64,000 nt of DNA from Variovorax sp. J22G73 (GCF_030317035.1 NZ_JASZYK010000002.1:310001-374000), one strand, 5' to 3'; positions 1 through 9,654 are shown, numbered from the stretch's first letter. The notes: generated by a model not told the origin, from the sequence alone. Numbers and translations: made by a program.

Positions 1-3000
1 CCGCGGCGCACTTCCATCAGCTCGGGCAGCTCGCCGAAGGTCCACGCCGTGTAGCGCTGGCCCGCGGGCAAGGCGGCCGGCGCGGGCGCGCTGGCGACCT
101 TGGCGGGGGCCTTCGTACCCTCGTCGGATGCGGCGGCCTTCTTCTCTGGCGACGCCTTCACATTCAGCCCCGCCAGCGCCTGGAACGCGCCGCGCGCCTG
201 CGCGCCCAGCTCGGCCTTCAGCGCCCCCAGGTTGCGGCCCATGCCCAGCTGGCGGCCATGCTCGTCGACCACGCGCAGGTTCATGAACAGGTGCGGCGCC
301 AGCATGTCCAGCTTGAAGTCGGCGCGCTTCACGTCGATGCTGGTCATGTCGCGCACGCGCTTGAGCAGCACGTCTGTCAGCGAGCCGGTGCCGAACAGCT
401 CGGGCTCCGACAGCGCCTCGGCAAGCTTGGTCGCCGACTCGGGCAGCGGCACCAGCCGCGAGCGCGGGCGCTGCGGCAGGCTCTTGAGCAACGCCTGGAT
501 CTTGTCCTTGAGCATGCCCGTCACCAGCCACTCGCAGCGCTCCTCGCTCACCTGGTTCAGCACGAAGAGCGGCACGCTGACCGTGAGGCCGTCCTTCGCG
601 TCGCCGGGTTCGTGCAGGTAGGTGGCGGCGCAGTCCACGCCGCCCAGGCGCAGCGTGGCCGGGAACGACTGCGTGGTGATGCCCGCCGCCTGGTGGCGCA
701 TGAGCTCTTCACGCGTGAGGAACAGCAGGCGCGGCTGCTCCTTCGTGGCCTGGCGGTACCAGTGCTCGAAGGTGATGCCGCTGGCCACGTCGGCGGGCAG
801 CTGCGCGTCGTAGAAGGCGAAGATCAGCTCGTCGTCGACCAGCACGTCCTGCCGGCGCGACTTGTGCTCCAGCCCCTCGACCTCGCGCACCAGCTTGCGG
901 TTGGCCTGCAGGAACGGAAACTTCGTTTCCCACTGCCCGGCGACCAGCGCTTCGCGAATGAAGATCTCTCGCGCCGCCACCGGGTCGACCTTGGTGAAGT
1001 CGACGCGCCGCCCGCTGTACACCACCAGGCCGTACAGCGTGGCGCGCTCCAGCGCCGAGACCTGCGCGCCCTTTTTCTCCCAATGCGGGTCGAGCAGCTG
1101 CTTCTTCAGCAGGTGGCCGGCAATCTGCTCCAGCCACTGCGGCTCGATGTTGGCCACGCCGCGCCCGAAGAGCCGCGTGGTCTCCACCAGCTCGGCCGCG
1201 ACGATCCAGCGGCCCGGCTTCTTCTTCAGGTGGGCGCCGGGGTGCTTGTAGAACTTGATGCCGCGCGCGCCCAGGTAGGCCTCGTCGTCTTCCAACTTCC
1301 AGCCCACATTGCCCAGCAGGCCGGCCAGCATCGACAGGTGCAGCGGCTCGTAGCCCGCGGGCTCGCTGTTGAGGCGCCACTTGTGCTCGGTGACGACCGT
1401 GAGCAGTTGCGAATGAATGTCGCGCCACTCGCGCACGCGGCGGATGTTGATGAAGTTCTGCCGCAGCAATTGCTCGTACTGGCGGTTGCTGAGCTTGTGG
1501 GTGTCGCCGTGCCCGCCGCGTGCGTCGGCAATCCACTTCCACAGCCGCAGGTAGCCGCTGAACTCGCTCTTGTCGTCGTCGAACTTCGAATGCGCCTGGT
1601 CGGCCTGCTGCTGCGCTTCCATCGGCCGGTCGCGCACGTCCTGCACGCTCAGGGCCGACGCGATGACCAGCACTTCTTCGAGCGCGCCGCGCGAGCGGGC
1701 CTCCAGGATCATGCGGCCCACGCGCGGGTCCAGCGGCAGCCGCGACAGCTCGGCGCCGGTCTGCGTGAGCTCGTTGGCGTCGTCGACCGCGCCCAGTTCG
1801 TTGAGCAGCTGGTAGCCGTCGGCGATGGCGCGCGGCGACGGCGCCTCCAGGAACGGAAAGCGCGCCACGTCGCCCAGGCGCAGCGACTTCATGCGCAGGA
1901 TGACGCCCGCGAGCGACGAGCGCAGGATTTCGGGGTCGGTGAAGCGCGGGCGGCCGTCGAAGTCTTTCTCGTCGTACAGCCGGATGCAGATGCCGTTCGC
2001 CACGCGCCCGCAGCGCCCGGCGCGCTGGTTGGCCGCGGCCTGGCTGATCGGCTCGACCAGAAGTTGCTCGACCTTGCTGCGGAAGCTGTAGCGCTTGACG
2101 CGCGCCGTGCCGGTGTCGATCACGTAGCGGATGCCCGGCACGGTGAGCGAGGTTTCGGCCACGTTGGTCGCCAGCACGATGCGACGGCCGTTGTGGCTTT
2201 CGAAGATGCGGTCCTGCTCGGGCCCCGAGAGCCGCGCGAACAGCGGCAGCACCTCGGCGCTGCGAAACAGCGGCTGGTGGCTGACGTGGCGGCGCAGGTG
2301 GTCGGCGGCCTCGCGGATCTCGCGCTCGCCGGGCAGGAAGATCAGGATGTCGCCCGCGTTGTGCGGGTCGCGCCACAGCTCGTCGACCGCGTCGGCAATG
2401 GCGTCGTTCAGGTCGTGCTCGCGCGACTCCTCGAACGGCCGGTAGCGCTGCTCCACCGGAAAGGTGCGCCCCGACACCATGATGGTCGGCGCCGGCCCCT
2501 TGGCCGAGGCGAAGTGCTGCGCGAAGCGGTCGGCGTCGATGGTGGCCGAGGTGACGATCACCTTCAGGTCGGGCCGGCGCGGCAGGATCTCGCGCAGGTA
2601 GCCCAGCAGGAAGTCGATGTTGAGCGAGCGCTCGTGGGCCTCGTCGATGATGAGCGTGTCGTAGGCCTTCAGCAGCGGGTCGGTCTGCGTCTCGGCCAGC
2701 AGGATGCCGTCGGTCATGAGCTTCACCGAGGCGTCGCGGCTCAGCCGGTCCTGGAAGCGCACCTTGAAGCCGACCACGTCGCCCAGCGGCGTCTTCAGCT
2801 CCTCGGCGATGCGCTTGGCCACCGAGCTCGCGGCAATGCGGCGCGGCTGCGTGTGGCCGATGAGGCGGCCCTTGCCCGGTTCGGCGTTCAGCTTGCCGCG
2901 GCCCAGCGCGAGCGCGATCTTCGGCAGCTGCGTGGTCTTGCCCGAGCCCGTCTCGCCGCAGACGATCACGACCTGGTGCGCCTGGATGGCGGCCATGATC

Positions 3001-3119
3001 TCGTCGCGCCGGCCCGAGACGGGAAGCGATTCGGGGAACTCGATGCGCAGCGGGGTCGAGCGTGCCGGAGCGGATGGCACTGATGGCGCCGGGGGTGCGG
3101 AAGGGGTCGTGGTCGTCAA
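1..3119 (-). CDS. hrpA: HrpA-type DEAH-box ATP-dependent RNA helicase (C-terminus beyond window)
   Basis: The minus-strand frame stays open from 3119 to the left edge, about 1,040 codons, so the C-terminus is missing. Near the N-terminus it reads CGETGSGKT (Walker A), followed by DEAH in the context IIDEAHERSLN and SATIDADRF, then NVAETSLTVPGIRYVID and NQRAGRCGR of the helicase C-terminal domain. This is the superfamily 2 DEAH layout, and the long region after it fits HrpA (about 1,300 residues) rather than the shorter HrpB. E. coli HrpA acts in RNA processing and ribosome rescue. No ATG or GTG lies between the upstream in-frame stop and TTG 3119, so TTG is the likely start; GTG 3080 is an alternative. 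A longer open frame on this strand (709-3162) is an out-of-frame shadow. Confidence 0.93.
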   Translation of the reverse strand, partial: MTTTTPSAPPAPSVPSAPARSTPLRIEFPESLPVSGRRDEIMAAIQAHQVVIVCGETGSGKTTQLPKIALALGRGKLNAEPGKGRLIGHTQPRRIAASSVAKRIAEELKTPLGDVVGFKVRFQDRLSRDASVKLMTDGILLAETQTDPLLKAYDTLIIDEAHERSLNIDFLLGYLREILPRRPDLKVIVTSATIDADRFAQHFASAKGPAPTIMVSGRTFPVEQRYRPFEESREHDLNDAIADAVDELWRDPHNAGDILIFLPGEREIREAADHLRRHVSHQPLFRSAEVLPLFARLSGPEQDRIFESHNGRRIVLATNVAETSLTVPGIRYVIDTGTARVKRYSFRSKVEQLLVEPISQAAANQRAGRCGRVANGICIRLYDEKDFDGRPRFTDPEILRSSLAGVILRMKSLRLGDVARFPFLEAPSPRAIADGYQLLNELGAVDDANELTQTGAELSRLPLDPRVGRMILEARSRGALEEVLVIASALSVQDVRDRPMEAQQQADQAHSKFDDDKSEFSGYLRLWKWIADARGGHGDTHKLSNRQYEQLLRQNFINIRRVREWRDIHSQLLTVVTEHKWRLNSEPAGYEPLHLSMLAGLLGNVGWKLEDDEAYLGARGIKFYKHPGAHLKKKPGRWIVAAELVETTRLFGRGVANIEPQWLEQIAGHLLKKQLLDPHWEKKGAQVSALERATLYGLVVYSGRRVDFTKVDPVAAREIFIREALVAGQWETKFPFLQANRKLVREVEGLEHKSRRQDVLVDDELIFAFYDAQLPADVASGITFEHWYRQATKEQPRLLFLTREELMRHQAAGITTQSFPATLRLGGVDCAATYLHEPGDAKDGLTVSVPLFVLNQVSEERCEWLVTGMLKDKIQALLKSLPQRPRSRLVPLPESATKLAEALSEPELFGTGSLTDVLLKRVRDMTSIDVKRADFKLDMLAPHLFMNLRVVDEHGRQLGMGRNLGALKAELGAQARGAFQALAGLNVKASPEKKAAASDEGTKAPAKVASAPAPAALPAGQRYTAWTFGELPELMEVRR

Positions 3120-3181
3120 GGGAAGGCAGTCTTCGGTCGGGAGCGTCCGGCATGCCGGGCATGCATGAAGGCGAACCGCGG

Positions 3182-3187
3182 ATTATC
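3182..3187 (-). promoter_or_regulatory. Putative -10 box for hrpA
   Basis: On the minus strand this reads GATAAT, about 63 bases upstream of the TTG start at 3119. The same hexamer precedes dapC and the ABC-F gene in this window. No convincing -35 was seen. Confidence 0.35.
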
Positions 3188-3189
3188 GG

Positions 3190-3261
3190 CCCGCGCGGCC
3201 GAGCCCGTGTCGGCCCGCACGGCCGAGCCCGTGTCGACCCGCACGGCCGAGCCCGTGCTCT
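3190..3261. repeat. 24-bp tandem repeat, three copies, in the hrpA/argA gap
   Basis: Three consecutive 24-base units (3190-3213, 3214-3237, 3238-3261) share the core CGGCCGAGCCCGTG and differ by a few bases. They lie in the 241-base gap between divergent hrpA and argA. No gene is supported in the gap; the short open frames there only translate the repeat. The role is unknown, and copy number could vary between strains. Confidence 0.8.
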
Positions 3262-3360
3262 GGACGGGCAAGGCCGAGGTCGTGCGGGCTGCGGCGGCGC
3301 GCGTGCGGCAGCAGTGCGAGGTCAGGCAAACGACGCGTCATGAATGCACAATCACGCCCC

Positions 3361-4707
3361 ATGTCCACCGTCTTCAATTTCACCTTCGTGCCGTGGTTCC
3401 GCTCGGTCGCGCCCTACATCCACACGCACCGCGGTAAGACTTTCGTGGTCGGCCTCGCGGGCGAGGCGATCGCGGCGGGCAAGCTGCAGAACATCGCGCA
3501 AGACCTGGCTTTGATCCAGAGCATGGGCGTGAAGATCGTGCTGGTGCACGGCTTCCGCCCGCAGGTCAACGAGCAGCTCGCGGCCAAGGGCCACGAGGCG
3601 CGCTACTCGCACGGCATCCGCATCACCGACGAGGTCGCGCTCGACTCCGCGCAGGAGGCCGCCGGCCAGCTGCGCTACGAGATCGAGGCCGCCTTCAGCC
3701 AGGGCCTGCCGAACACGCCGATGGCCGGCTCCACGGTGCGGGTCATTTCGGGCAACTTCATCACCGCGCGCCCCGTGGGCGTGGTCGACGGGGTCGACTT
3801 CAAGCATTCGGGCCTGGTGCGCAAGGTCGATTCGGCCGGCATCCGCCGCACGCTGGACTTTGGTGCGATGGTGCTCATGTCGCCCTTCGGCTTCTCGCCC
3901 ACCGGCGAGGCCTTCAACCTGACGATGGAAGAAGTGGCCACCAGCGTGGCGATCTCGATCCAGGCCGACAAGCTGATCTTCCTGACCGAGATCCCGGGCA
4001 TCCGCATGGACAGCGAGCTGCCCGAAAGCGAAGACAACCCGATCGATACCGAGCTGCCGCTGGACGCCGCCGAGAAGCTGCTGGCCTCGCTGCCGCCCGC
4101 GCAGAAGCCGACGGACACCGCCTTCTACCTGCAGCACTGCGTGAAGGCCTGCAAGGCCGGCGTGGAGCGCAACCACATCCTGCCCTTCGCGCTGGACGGC
4201 TCGCTGCTGCTGGAGGTGTACGTGCACGACGGCGTGGGCACCATGGTGATCGACGAGAAGCTCGAAAGCCTGCGCGAAGCGTCGGTGGACGACATCGGCG
4301 GCATCCTGCAGCTCATCGAGCCCTTCGAGCGCGACGGCACGCTGGTCAAGCGCGACCGCACCGAGATCGAGCGCGACGTGGGCCACTACACGGTGATCGA
4401 GCACGACGGCGTGATCTTCGGCTGCGCGGCGCTCTACCCGTACCCCGAGGCCAAGACCGCCGAGATGGCGGCGCTGACCGTGTCGCCGCTGTCGCAGTCG
4501 CAAGGCGACGGCGAACGCATCCTGAAGCGCATCGAGCACCGCGCCAAGTCGATGGGGCTGGAAAGCATCTTCGTGCTCACCACGCGCACCATGCACTGGT
4601 TCCTGAAGCGCGGTTTCCAGCAGGTCAACCCCGACTGGCTGCCCGAGGCGCGCAAGCGCAAGTACAACTGGGACCGCAAGAGCCAGGTGCTCGTGAAGAA
4701 GATCTGA
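3361..4707 (+). CDS. argA: Amino-acid N-acetyltransferase (N-acetylglutamate synthase)
   Basis: A protein of 448 residues that makes N-acetylglutamate from glutamate and acetyl-CoA, the first step of arginine synthesis. The N-terminal two thirds is an amino-acid-kinase fold (LVHGFRPQVNEQL; ISGNFITARPVGV). The C-terminal third is a GNAT domain (GCAALYPYPEAKTAEMAALTV, then an EGERILK-like acetyl-CoA loop reading GDGERILKRI). This is the classical bacterial ArgA layout and length. I prefer ATG 3361 because CACAAT (3347-3352) sits one -10 distance upstream and no ribosome site is visible, which suggests a leaderless mRNA. ATG 3340 is the in-frame alternative. It is divergent from hrpA. Confidence 0.93.
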   Translation: MSTVFNFTFVPWFRSVAPYIHTHRGKTFVVGLAGEAIAAGKLQNIAQDLALIQSMGVKIVLVHGFRPQVNEQLAAKGHEARYSHGIRITDEVALDSAQEAAGQLRYEIEAAFSQGLPNTPMAGSTVRVISGNFITARPVGVVDGVDFKHSGLVRKVDSAGIRRTLDFGAMVLMSPFGFSPTGEAFNLTMEEVATSVAISIQADKLIFLTEIPGIRMDSELPESEDNPIDTELPLDAAEKLLASLPPAQKPTDTAFYLQHCVKACKAGVERNHILPFALDGSLLLEVYVHDGVGTMVIDEKLESLREASVDDIGGILQLIEPFERDGTLVKRDRTEIERDVGHYTVIEHDGVIFGCAALYPYPEAKTAEMAALTVSPLSQSQGDGERILKRIEHRAKSMGLESIFVLTTRTMHWFLKRGFQQVNPDWLPEARKRKYNWDRKSQVLVKKI

Positions 4708-4754
4708 CGCACCTCTGACGCACCTCTGACGCACTTCTGAAGCACTTCTGACGC
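4704..4754. repeat. 11-bp tandem repeat after argA
   Basis: About four and a half copies of an 11-base unit, CTGACGCACCT with small changes. It begins at the argA stop codon and ends just before the ribosome site of the next gene. Because 11 is not a multiple of 3, the TGA in each unit falls in a different frame from copy to copy, so stops occur in all forward frames. Confidence 0.8.
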
Positions 4755-4774
4755 CCCACGAAGGAGACTGCCCG

Positions 4775-5413
4775 ATGACGCTCGCCACCGCCCTGCTCTT
4801 CGCCCTTGTCGCCTTCGCCGCCATCGCCACGCCCGGCCCCACGGTGCTGCTGGCGCTGAGCAACGGCTCGCGCCACGGCGTGCGGCGCGCGCTGCCGGGC
4901 ATGCTGGGGGCGGTGCTTTCTGACTTCGTGCTGGTCGGCGCGGTGGCCCTCGGCCTGGGCGCGCTGCTGGCGGCGTCGGAGTTCTGGTTTTCGATGCTCA
5001 AGTGGGTGGGCGCGGCGTACCTGGCGTGGCTGGGGCTGCGCATGCTGCGCTCCAGGGGCGGACTGCAACTGCCGCTCGCGGACGCCGCCGCCTCGGTCAC
5101 GGCGCACGAAAGCCGGCGCATCTTCTTCAAGTCCTTCTTTGTGGCGGTGACCAACCCGAAGGGCTACATCTTCTGCTCGGCGCTGCTCCCGCAGTTCATC
5201 GACCCGACGGCCGCGCAGGCGCCGCAGTACCTGGTGATTGCGCTGATCTTCGCGGCGCTCGACATGACGGTGATGCTGGCCTATGCCTTCGTCGGCGCCC
5301 GGGCGATCCGGCTGCTGACCGTGTCGGCCACGCGCTGGATCGACCGCGCCTGCGGCGGCATGCTGCTGGCGCTGGCCGGCTCGCTGGCGTTCTACCGGCG
5401 CAACGCGGCCTGA
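4775..5413 (+). CDS. LysE/RhtB family amino-acid exporter
   Basis: A membrane protein of 212 residues with about six hydrophobic segments. The family motif near the N-terminus reads ATPGPTVLLALSNGSRHG, and FFVAVTNPKGYIFCSALLPQF in the middle is typical of LysE/RhtB exporters, which move amino acids or related metabolites out of the cell. A strong ribosome site (AAGGAG) lies 10 bases before the ATG. The gene is 67 bases downstream of argA on the same strand, separated by the 11-base repeat. The substrate cannot be read from the sequence. Confidence 0.88.
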   Translation: MTLATALLFALVAFAAIATPGPTVLLALSNGSRHGVRRALPGMLGAVLSDFVLVGAVALGLGALLAASEFWFSMLKWVGAAYLAWLGLRMLRSRGGLQLPLADAAASVTAHESRRIFFKSFFVAVTNPKGYIFCSALLPQFIDPTAAQAPQYLVIALIFAALDMTVMLAYAFVGARAIRLLTVSATRWIDRACGGMLLALAGSLAFYRRNAA

Positions 5414-5432
5414 ACCAGCGGGCCTCGGGGGC

Positions 5433-5453
5433 GGTCCTCGGTCCTCGGTCCTC
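5433..5453. repeat. 7-bp tandem repeat, three copies
   Basis: GGTCCTC occurs three times in a row, in the 42-base gap between the convergent exporter and oxidoreductase genes. No hairpin-plus-T-run terminator is visible there. Confidence 0.7.
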
Positions 5454-5455
5454 GT

Positions 5456-6463
5456 TCAGGCCACGATGTCGATCACGATGCGGCCCTGGGCGTTGCCGGC
5501 TTCGATGGCCTCGTGCGCCGAAGTAGCCTGCGCCAGCGTGAAGCGGCGCGCGTCCATCAGCGGCAGCAACCGGCCGGCTTCGGCCAACCGGCTCGCCGCT
5601 TCGAGAATTTCGCCGTGGTGCGCTCGGCCGCGGCCCGTGATCATCGGCAGCAGCGTGAACACGCCCGAATAGGTCGCAGCGCGGAACGACAGCGGCGCCA
5701 GTTTGTGAGTGCCCCAGCCCAGGCAGCTGACCACATGGCCGCCGTAGCGACGCGCAGCGCTGAAGGAGGCGTCGAGCACCGCGCCGCCCACGGTGTCGTA
5801 AACCACGTCGAAGCCTTCGCCGGCGGTGTGCTGCGCGACGTAGTCGTCCACCGAGGCCGTCGTGTAGTCGATCGGGGTTCCGCCCAGGCGGCGGATGGTC
5901 TCGGCCTGCGCGGGGCTGCCGGTGGCGAACACCCTGGCGCCCAGCGAATGCGCGAGCTGCACCGCCATGTGCCCGACGCCGCCCGCGCCGCCGTGCACCA
6001 GCACCGTCTGGCCGGCCTGCGTCTTCGCGCGGTCCACCAGCCCTTCCCACGCCGTGATGAACACCAGCGGAATGCCCGCGGCCTCGCGCATGCTGAGGTT
6101 GTGCGGCTTCAGCGCCAGCAGGTCGGCGTCGACCGCGATGTATTCCGCGAGCGTGCCCTGCAGCCCACCGATGCCGCCGGCCAGGCCGTAGACCTCGTCG
6201 CCGCGCCTGAACTTCGTCACGCCCGGGCCGACCGCCTCGACCACGCCGGCCAGGTCCATGCCGAGCACCGAGGGCAGCGGCTGCTGTGCGTGGGCCGCCT
6301 GACCGGCGCGGATCTTGGTGTCCAGCGGGTTCACACCGGCGGCGTGGATGCGCACCAGCACCTGGCCCTCGGTGGGTACGGGCCGGGTGAGTTCGGTGAT
6401 GCGAAAGGGCTGGCCGGCGGCATCGAGCACGGCGGCGCGCATGGTGGGGAGAGACGTTGTCAT
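5456..6463 (-). CDS. Zinc-independent quinone oxidoreductase-like MDR protein
   Basis: A protein of 335 residues from the medium-chain dehydrogenase/reductase superfamily. The N-terminal GroES-like part has GVNPLDTKIRAG and VLGMDLAGVVEAVG; the Rossmann part has VHGGAGGVGHMAVQLA, the NADPH-binding AxxGxxG pattern of the quinone reductase branch. The structural and catalytic zinc cysteines of alcohol dehydrogenases are absent. It probably reduces quinones or enones with NADPH. It is divergent from a LysR-type regulator 95 bases away, a common arrangement in which the regulator controls the reductase. The substrate is unknown. Confidence 0.88.
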   Translation of the reverse strand: MTTSLPTMRAAVLDAAGQPFRITELTRPVPTEGQVLVRIHAAGVNPLDTKIRAGQAAHAQQPLPSVLGMDLAGVVEAVGPGVTKFRRGDEVYGLAGGIGGLQGTLAEYIAVDADLLALKPHNLSMREAAGIPLVFITAWEGLVDRAKTQAGQTVLVHGGAGGVGHMAVQLAHSLGARVFATGSPAQAETIRRLGGTPIDYTTASVDDYVAQHTAGEGFDVVYDTVGGAVLDASFSAARRYGGHVVSCLGWGTHKLAPLSFRAATYSGVFTLLPMITGRGRAHHGEILEAASRLAEAGRLLPLMDARRFTLAQATSAHEAIEAGNAQGRIVIDIVA

Positions 6464-6500
6464 GGCGGAATTCCTTGGTTGTGGTGAGTCGATGGATCGA

Positions 6501-6514
6501 TTGTTCGATCAACA
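6501..6514. promoter_or_regulatory. Candidate LysR-type operator between divergent genes
   Basis: TGTT-cgatc-AACA within 6501-6514 is an inverted repeat of roughly the T-N11-A kind that LysR regulators bind. It lies between the oxidoreductase start (6463) and the regulator start (6559). Short and unproven. Confidence 0.3.
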
Positions 6515-6558
6515 CAACTGCAAGTAAATTGACAGAGATGAAGTCTTATCATTCAAAA

Positions 6559-7449
6559 ATGAATGACAACGCACAGGCTTCCAAACCGCTCGCGCCGATG
6601 GAATGGAGCGACATCCGCGTCTTTCTCGCCATTGCCCGCGCCGGCACGCTCATGGCGGCGGCGCGGCAAACCGGCCTGTCGCAACCCACCATGGGCCGCC
6701 GGCTGAAGGCGCTGGAGGCCAGCCTGTCGCTCACGCTGTTCCAGAGGACGCCGGACGGCTTCGTGCTCACGGCCGAGGGCGAATCGGTGCTCGGCCACGC
6801 GGAGCGCATGGAAGAACAGGCGCTGGCCTTCCAGCGCGAGCTCGCGGGCAGCGGGCAGCAGCTCAAAGGCTCGCTGCGGGTGTCGTCGTCGGACTGGTTC
6901 GGCGTGCATGTGCTGTCGCCGGTGCTGGCGGGGTTTCTCAAGCAGCACCCGGGCGTCAGCGTCGAGCTGCTCACCGACGCCCGCCTGCTGAACCTGGCGC
7001 GCCGCGAGGCCGACCTGGTGTTTCGCATCCAGCCCTTCGACGAGCCGTACATCCTGCAGCGCAAGCTGATGCACATGCGCTACGCCCTGTATGCCGCTGC
7101 AGGCCAGCCGCATCCGGTGGCGGGCGACGGCGAAGGCAGCGCGCTGGTCACGCTCGACAGCGCGTACCGCGACTTTCCCGACATGGCGTGGCTGCGCCGC
7201 ATGCTGCCCAAGGCCCGCACCGCGTTCGGCAGCAACAACCGCGAGGTGCAGGCGCGCCTGTGCGCCGCCGGCATCGGCCTGGCCGTGCTGCCCGTGGCGC
7301 TGGGCGACGCCATGCCGGGGCTGGTGCGCGTGGACCTGGGCGAAGCGCCGCCGGGGCGCGACGTGTGGCTGGGCTACCACCGCGACCTGCGGCGCCTGGC
7401 GCGGCTGCGCGCGCTGGTCGAGGCCACCACGCAGGCACTGGCGTCATGA
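6559..7449 (+). CDS. LysR family transcriptional regulator
   Basis: A protein of 296 residues. The N-terminal winged helix (residues about 14-75) shows IRVFLAIARAGTLMAAARQ, TGLSQPTMGRRLKALE and LFQRTPDGFVLTAEG, the standard LysR DNA-binding signature. The remainder is a periplasmic-binding-protein-like effector domain. ATG 6559 is chosen over an upstream in-frame start at 6457 because that extension reads through the divergent promoter region; ATG 6598 also starts immediately before the helix. It likely controls the divergent quinone oxidoreductase; the effector is unknown. Confidence 0.9.
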   Translation: MNDNAQASKPLAPMEWSDIRVFLAIARAGTLMAAARQTGLSQPTMGRRLKALEASLSLTLFQRTPDGFVLTAEGESVLGHAERMEEQALAFQRELAGSGQQLKGSLRVSSSDWFGVHVLSPVLAGFLKQHPGVSVELLTDARLLNLARREADLVFRIQPFDEPYILQRKLMHMRYALYAAAGQPHPVAGDGEGSALVTLDSAYRDFPDMAWLRRMLPKARTAFGSNNREVQARLCAAGIGLAVLPVALGDAMPGLVRVDLGEAPPGRDVWLGYHRDLRRLARLRALVEATTQALAS

Positions 7450-7467
7450 GGGCGCCACCCCGTCGCC

Positions 7468-7473
7468 GATAAT
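7468..7473 (+). promoter_or_regulatory. Putative -10 box for dapC (leaderless)
   Basis: GATAAT ends 7 bases before the dapC ATG at 7481, so transcription would start at or beside the start codon. No ribosome site is seen, which agrees with a leaderless or nearly leaderless mRNA. Confidence 0.45.
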
Positions 7474-7480
7474 CCCGGGC

Positions 7481-8689
7481 ATGAATCCCTTGCTCTCCAG
7501 GTTGCAGCCCTATCCCTTCGAGCGGCTGAAGCAACTGTTCGCGGGCGTCACGCCCAACCCCGAATTCCCCGCCATCAGCCTGGGCATCGGCGAACCCAAG
7601 CACGCCACGCCGGCATTCATCAAGGAGGCGCTGAGCGCCAGCCTCGGCGCCCTGGCCGCCTACCCGGCCACCGCCGGGGACCTGAAGCTGCGCACCGCCT
7701 TCACCGACTGGCTGCGCACGCGCTACAGCCTGTCGCTCGACCCGTCCACGCAGGTGCTGCCCGTCAATGGCTCACGCGAGGCGCTGTTCTCGCTGGCGCA
7801 GACGGTGATCGACCCCACCGTGTCGCCCCCGCCGGTGGTGATTTCGCCCAACCCGTTCTATCAAATCTACGAAGGCGCGGCCCTGCTCTCGGGCGCCGAG
7901 CCGTACTACGTGCCGAGCGTGCCCGCGCGCAATTTCGCGGTCGACTGGGACAGCGTGCCCGAGGCCGTGTGGGCCCGCACGCAGCTGGTGTTCGTCTGCT
8001 CGCCCGGCAACCCCACGGGCGCGGTAATGGCGCTGGACGAGTGGAAGAAGCTCTTCGCGCTGTCGGACCGCCACGGCTTCGTGATCGCGGCCGACGAGTG
8101 CTACAGCGAAATCTATTTCCGCGACGAGCCGCCGCTGAGCGGCCTCGAGGCCTCGGTGCAACTGGGCCGGCCCGACTTCAGGAACCTGATCGCGCTGACC
8201 TCGCTGTCCAAGCGCAGCAACGTGCCCGGCCTGCGCAGCGGCTTCGTGGCCGGCGACGCGGCCATCATCAAGAAGTTCCTGCTCTACCGCACCTACCACG
8301 GCAGCGCCATGAGCGGCACCGTGGGCGCGGCCAGCATCGCGGCCTGGGGCGACGAGGCCCATGTGGTGGAGAACCGCGCCAAGTACCGCGCCAAGTTCGC
8401 GGCGGTCACGCCGCTGCTGGAGCCGGTGCTCGACGTGCGCCTGCCCGACGCCAGTTTCTACCTCTGGGCCGGCGTGCCCGAAGTGTGGGCTGGCGACGAC
8501 GAGGCCTTCGCCCGCGCGCTCTACGCTCAATACAATGTCACGGTTTTGCCGGGGAGCTATCTGGCGCGCGACACCGACCACAGCGCCAACCCCGGCCGGG
8601 GCCGCATCCGCATGGCGCTGGTGGCTGAAACGGCCGAATGCGTCGAGGCGGCCGAGCGCATCGTGCGGTTCGTCAAGGACGGCCGCTGA
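7481..8689 (+). CDS. dapC: Succinyldiaminopimelate transaminase
   Basis: A protein of 402 residues, class I/II PLP-dependent aminotransferase. Visible are [12 protein letters not shown], the [14 protein letters not shown] segment, [10 protein letters not shown] and [15 protein letters not shown], whose lysine is the expected PLP Schiff-base residue. Together with the immediately following dapD this identifies DapC, which converts succinyl-2-amino-6-ketopimelate to N-succinyl-L,L-diaminopimelate in lysine and peptidoglycan synthesis. The start at 7481 begins directly after the GATAAT box; the frame is open further upstream only as a shadow of the LysR gene. Confidence 0.92.
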   Translation: MNPLLSRLQPYPFERLKQLFAGVTPNPEFPAISLGIGEPKHATPAFIKEALSASLGALAAYPATAGDLKLRTAFTDWLRTRYSLSLDPSTQVLPVNGSREALFSLAQTVIDPTVSPPPVVISPNPFYQIYEGAALLSGAEPYYVPSVPARNFAVDWDSVPEAVWARTQLVFVCSPGNPTGAVMALDEWKKLFALSDRHGFVIAADECYSEIYFRDEPPLSGLEASVQLGRPDFRNLIALTSLSKRSNVPGLRSGFVAGDAAIIKKFLLYRTYHGSAMSGTVGAASIAAWGDEAHVVENRAKYRAKFAAVTPLLEPVLDVRLPDASFYLWAGVPEVWAGDDEAFARALYAQYNVTVLPGSYLARDTDHSANPGRGRIRMALVAETAECVEAAERIVRFVKDGR

Positions 8690-8756
8690 ACCCACGGGCC
8701 CACCGGTTGGCCGTCCCGTTTTCCCCTGCACCCATTTTTCACCCGAGACTTTCTCC

Positions 8757-9590
8757 ATGACCCAGCAACTGCAACAAATCATCGACGCCGCGTGGGAAGA
8801 CCGCGCCAACATCTCGATCTCCGCCGCCCCCGCCGAAGTGCGCGACGCCGTGGAGCACGTGATCACCGAGCTCAACAACGGCAAGCTGCGCGTGGCCACC
8901 CGTGAAAGCGTGGGCAAGTGGACGGTGCACCAGTGGATCAAGAAGGCCGTGCTGCTGTCGTTCCGCCTGAAGGACAACGAGCAGATCCAGGCCGGCTCGC
9001 TCGGCTTCTACGACAAGGTGCCCACCAAGTTCTCGCACCTGTCGGCCACCGAGCTGAAGGAATCGGGCGTGCGCATCGTGCCGCCGGCCGTGGCCCGCCG
9101 CGGCAGCTTCATCGCCAAGGGCGCGATCCTGATGCCCTCTTACGTGAACATCGGCGCCTACGTGGGCGAAGGCACCATGGTCGACACCTGGGCCACCGTG
9201 GGTTCGTGCGCGCAGGTCGGCGCAAACGTGCACCTGTCGGGCGGCGTGGGCCTGGGCGGCGTGCTCGAGCCCCTGCAGGCCAACCCGACCATCATCGAGG
9301 ACAACTGCTTCATCGGCGCGCGCTCCGAAGTGGTCGAAGGCGTGATCGTCGAAGAGAACTCGGTGCTGGGCATGGGCGTTTACCTGGGCCAGAGCACCCC
9401 GATCTTCAACCGCGACACCGGCGAAATCTCGTACGGCCGCGTGCCGGCCGGCAGCGTGGTCATCAGCGGCAACCTGCCCAAGAAGACCAAGTCGGGCCAG
9501 GACTACAGCAGCTACGCCGCGATCATCGTGAAGACGGTCGACGCGCAAACGCGCTCCAAGACCAGCCTGAACGACCTGCTGCGCGACTGA
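8757..9590 (+). CDS. dapD: Tetrahydrodipicolinate N-succinyltransferase
   Basis: A protein of 277 residues, close to the usual 274. It transfers succinyl from succinyl-CoA to tetrahydrodipicolinate, the step before DapC. An N-terminal helical part is followed by left-handed beta-helix hexapeptide repeats ([42 protein letters not shown]) and the conserved [16 protein letters not shown]. It lies 67 bases after dapC on the same strand. Confidence 0.95.
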   Translation: MTQQLQQIIDAAWEDRANISISAAPAEVRDAVEHVITELNNGKLRVATRESVGKWTVHQWIKKAVLLSFRLKDNEQIQAGSLGFYDKVPTKFSHLSATELKESGVRIVPPAVARRGSFIAKGAILMPSYVNIGAYVGEGTMVDTWATVGSCAQVGANVHLSGGVGLGGVLEPLQANPTIIEDNCFIGARSEVVEGVIVEENSVLGMGVYLGQSTPIFNRDTGEISYGRVPAGSVVISGNLPKKTKSGQDYSSYAAIIVKTVDAQTRSKTSLNDLLRD

Positions 9591-9654
9591 TCGCGCCGCG
9601 CTCGGCGCAATCGCTTTTCCCCAGAGAACAACAGCACCCCGAGGAGAGAGACCG

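Noticed and set aside
258..3083. A 941-codon plus-strand frame and a 709-3162 minus-strand frame over hrpA
   Set aside because: The true hrpA frame carries intact Walker A, DEAH and helicase C motifs; these two are shadows.
4704..4754. Tandem 11-bp units as a CRISPR array
   Set aside because: No spacers of even length and no cas genes; simple tandem duplication.
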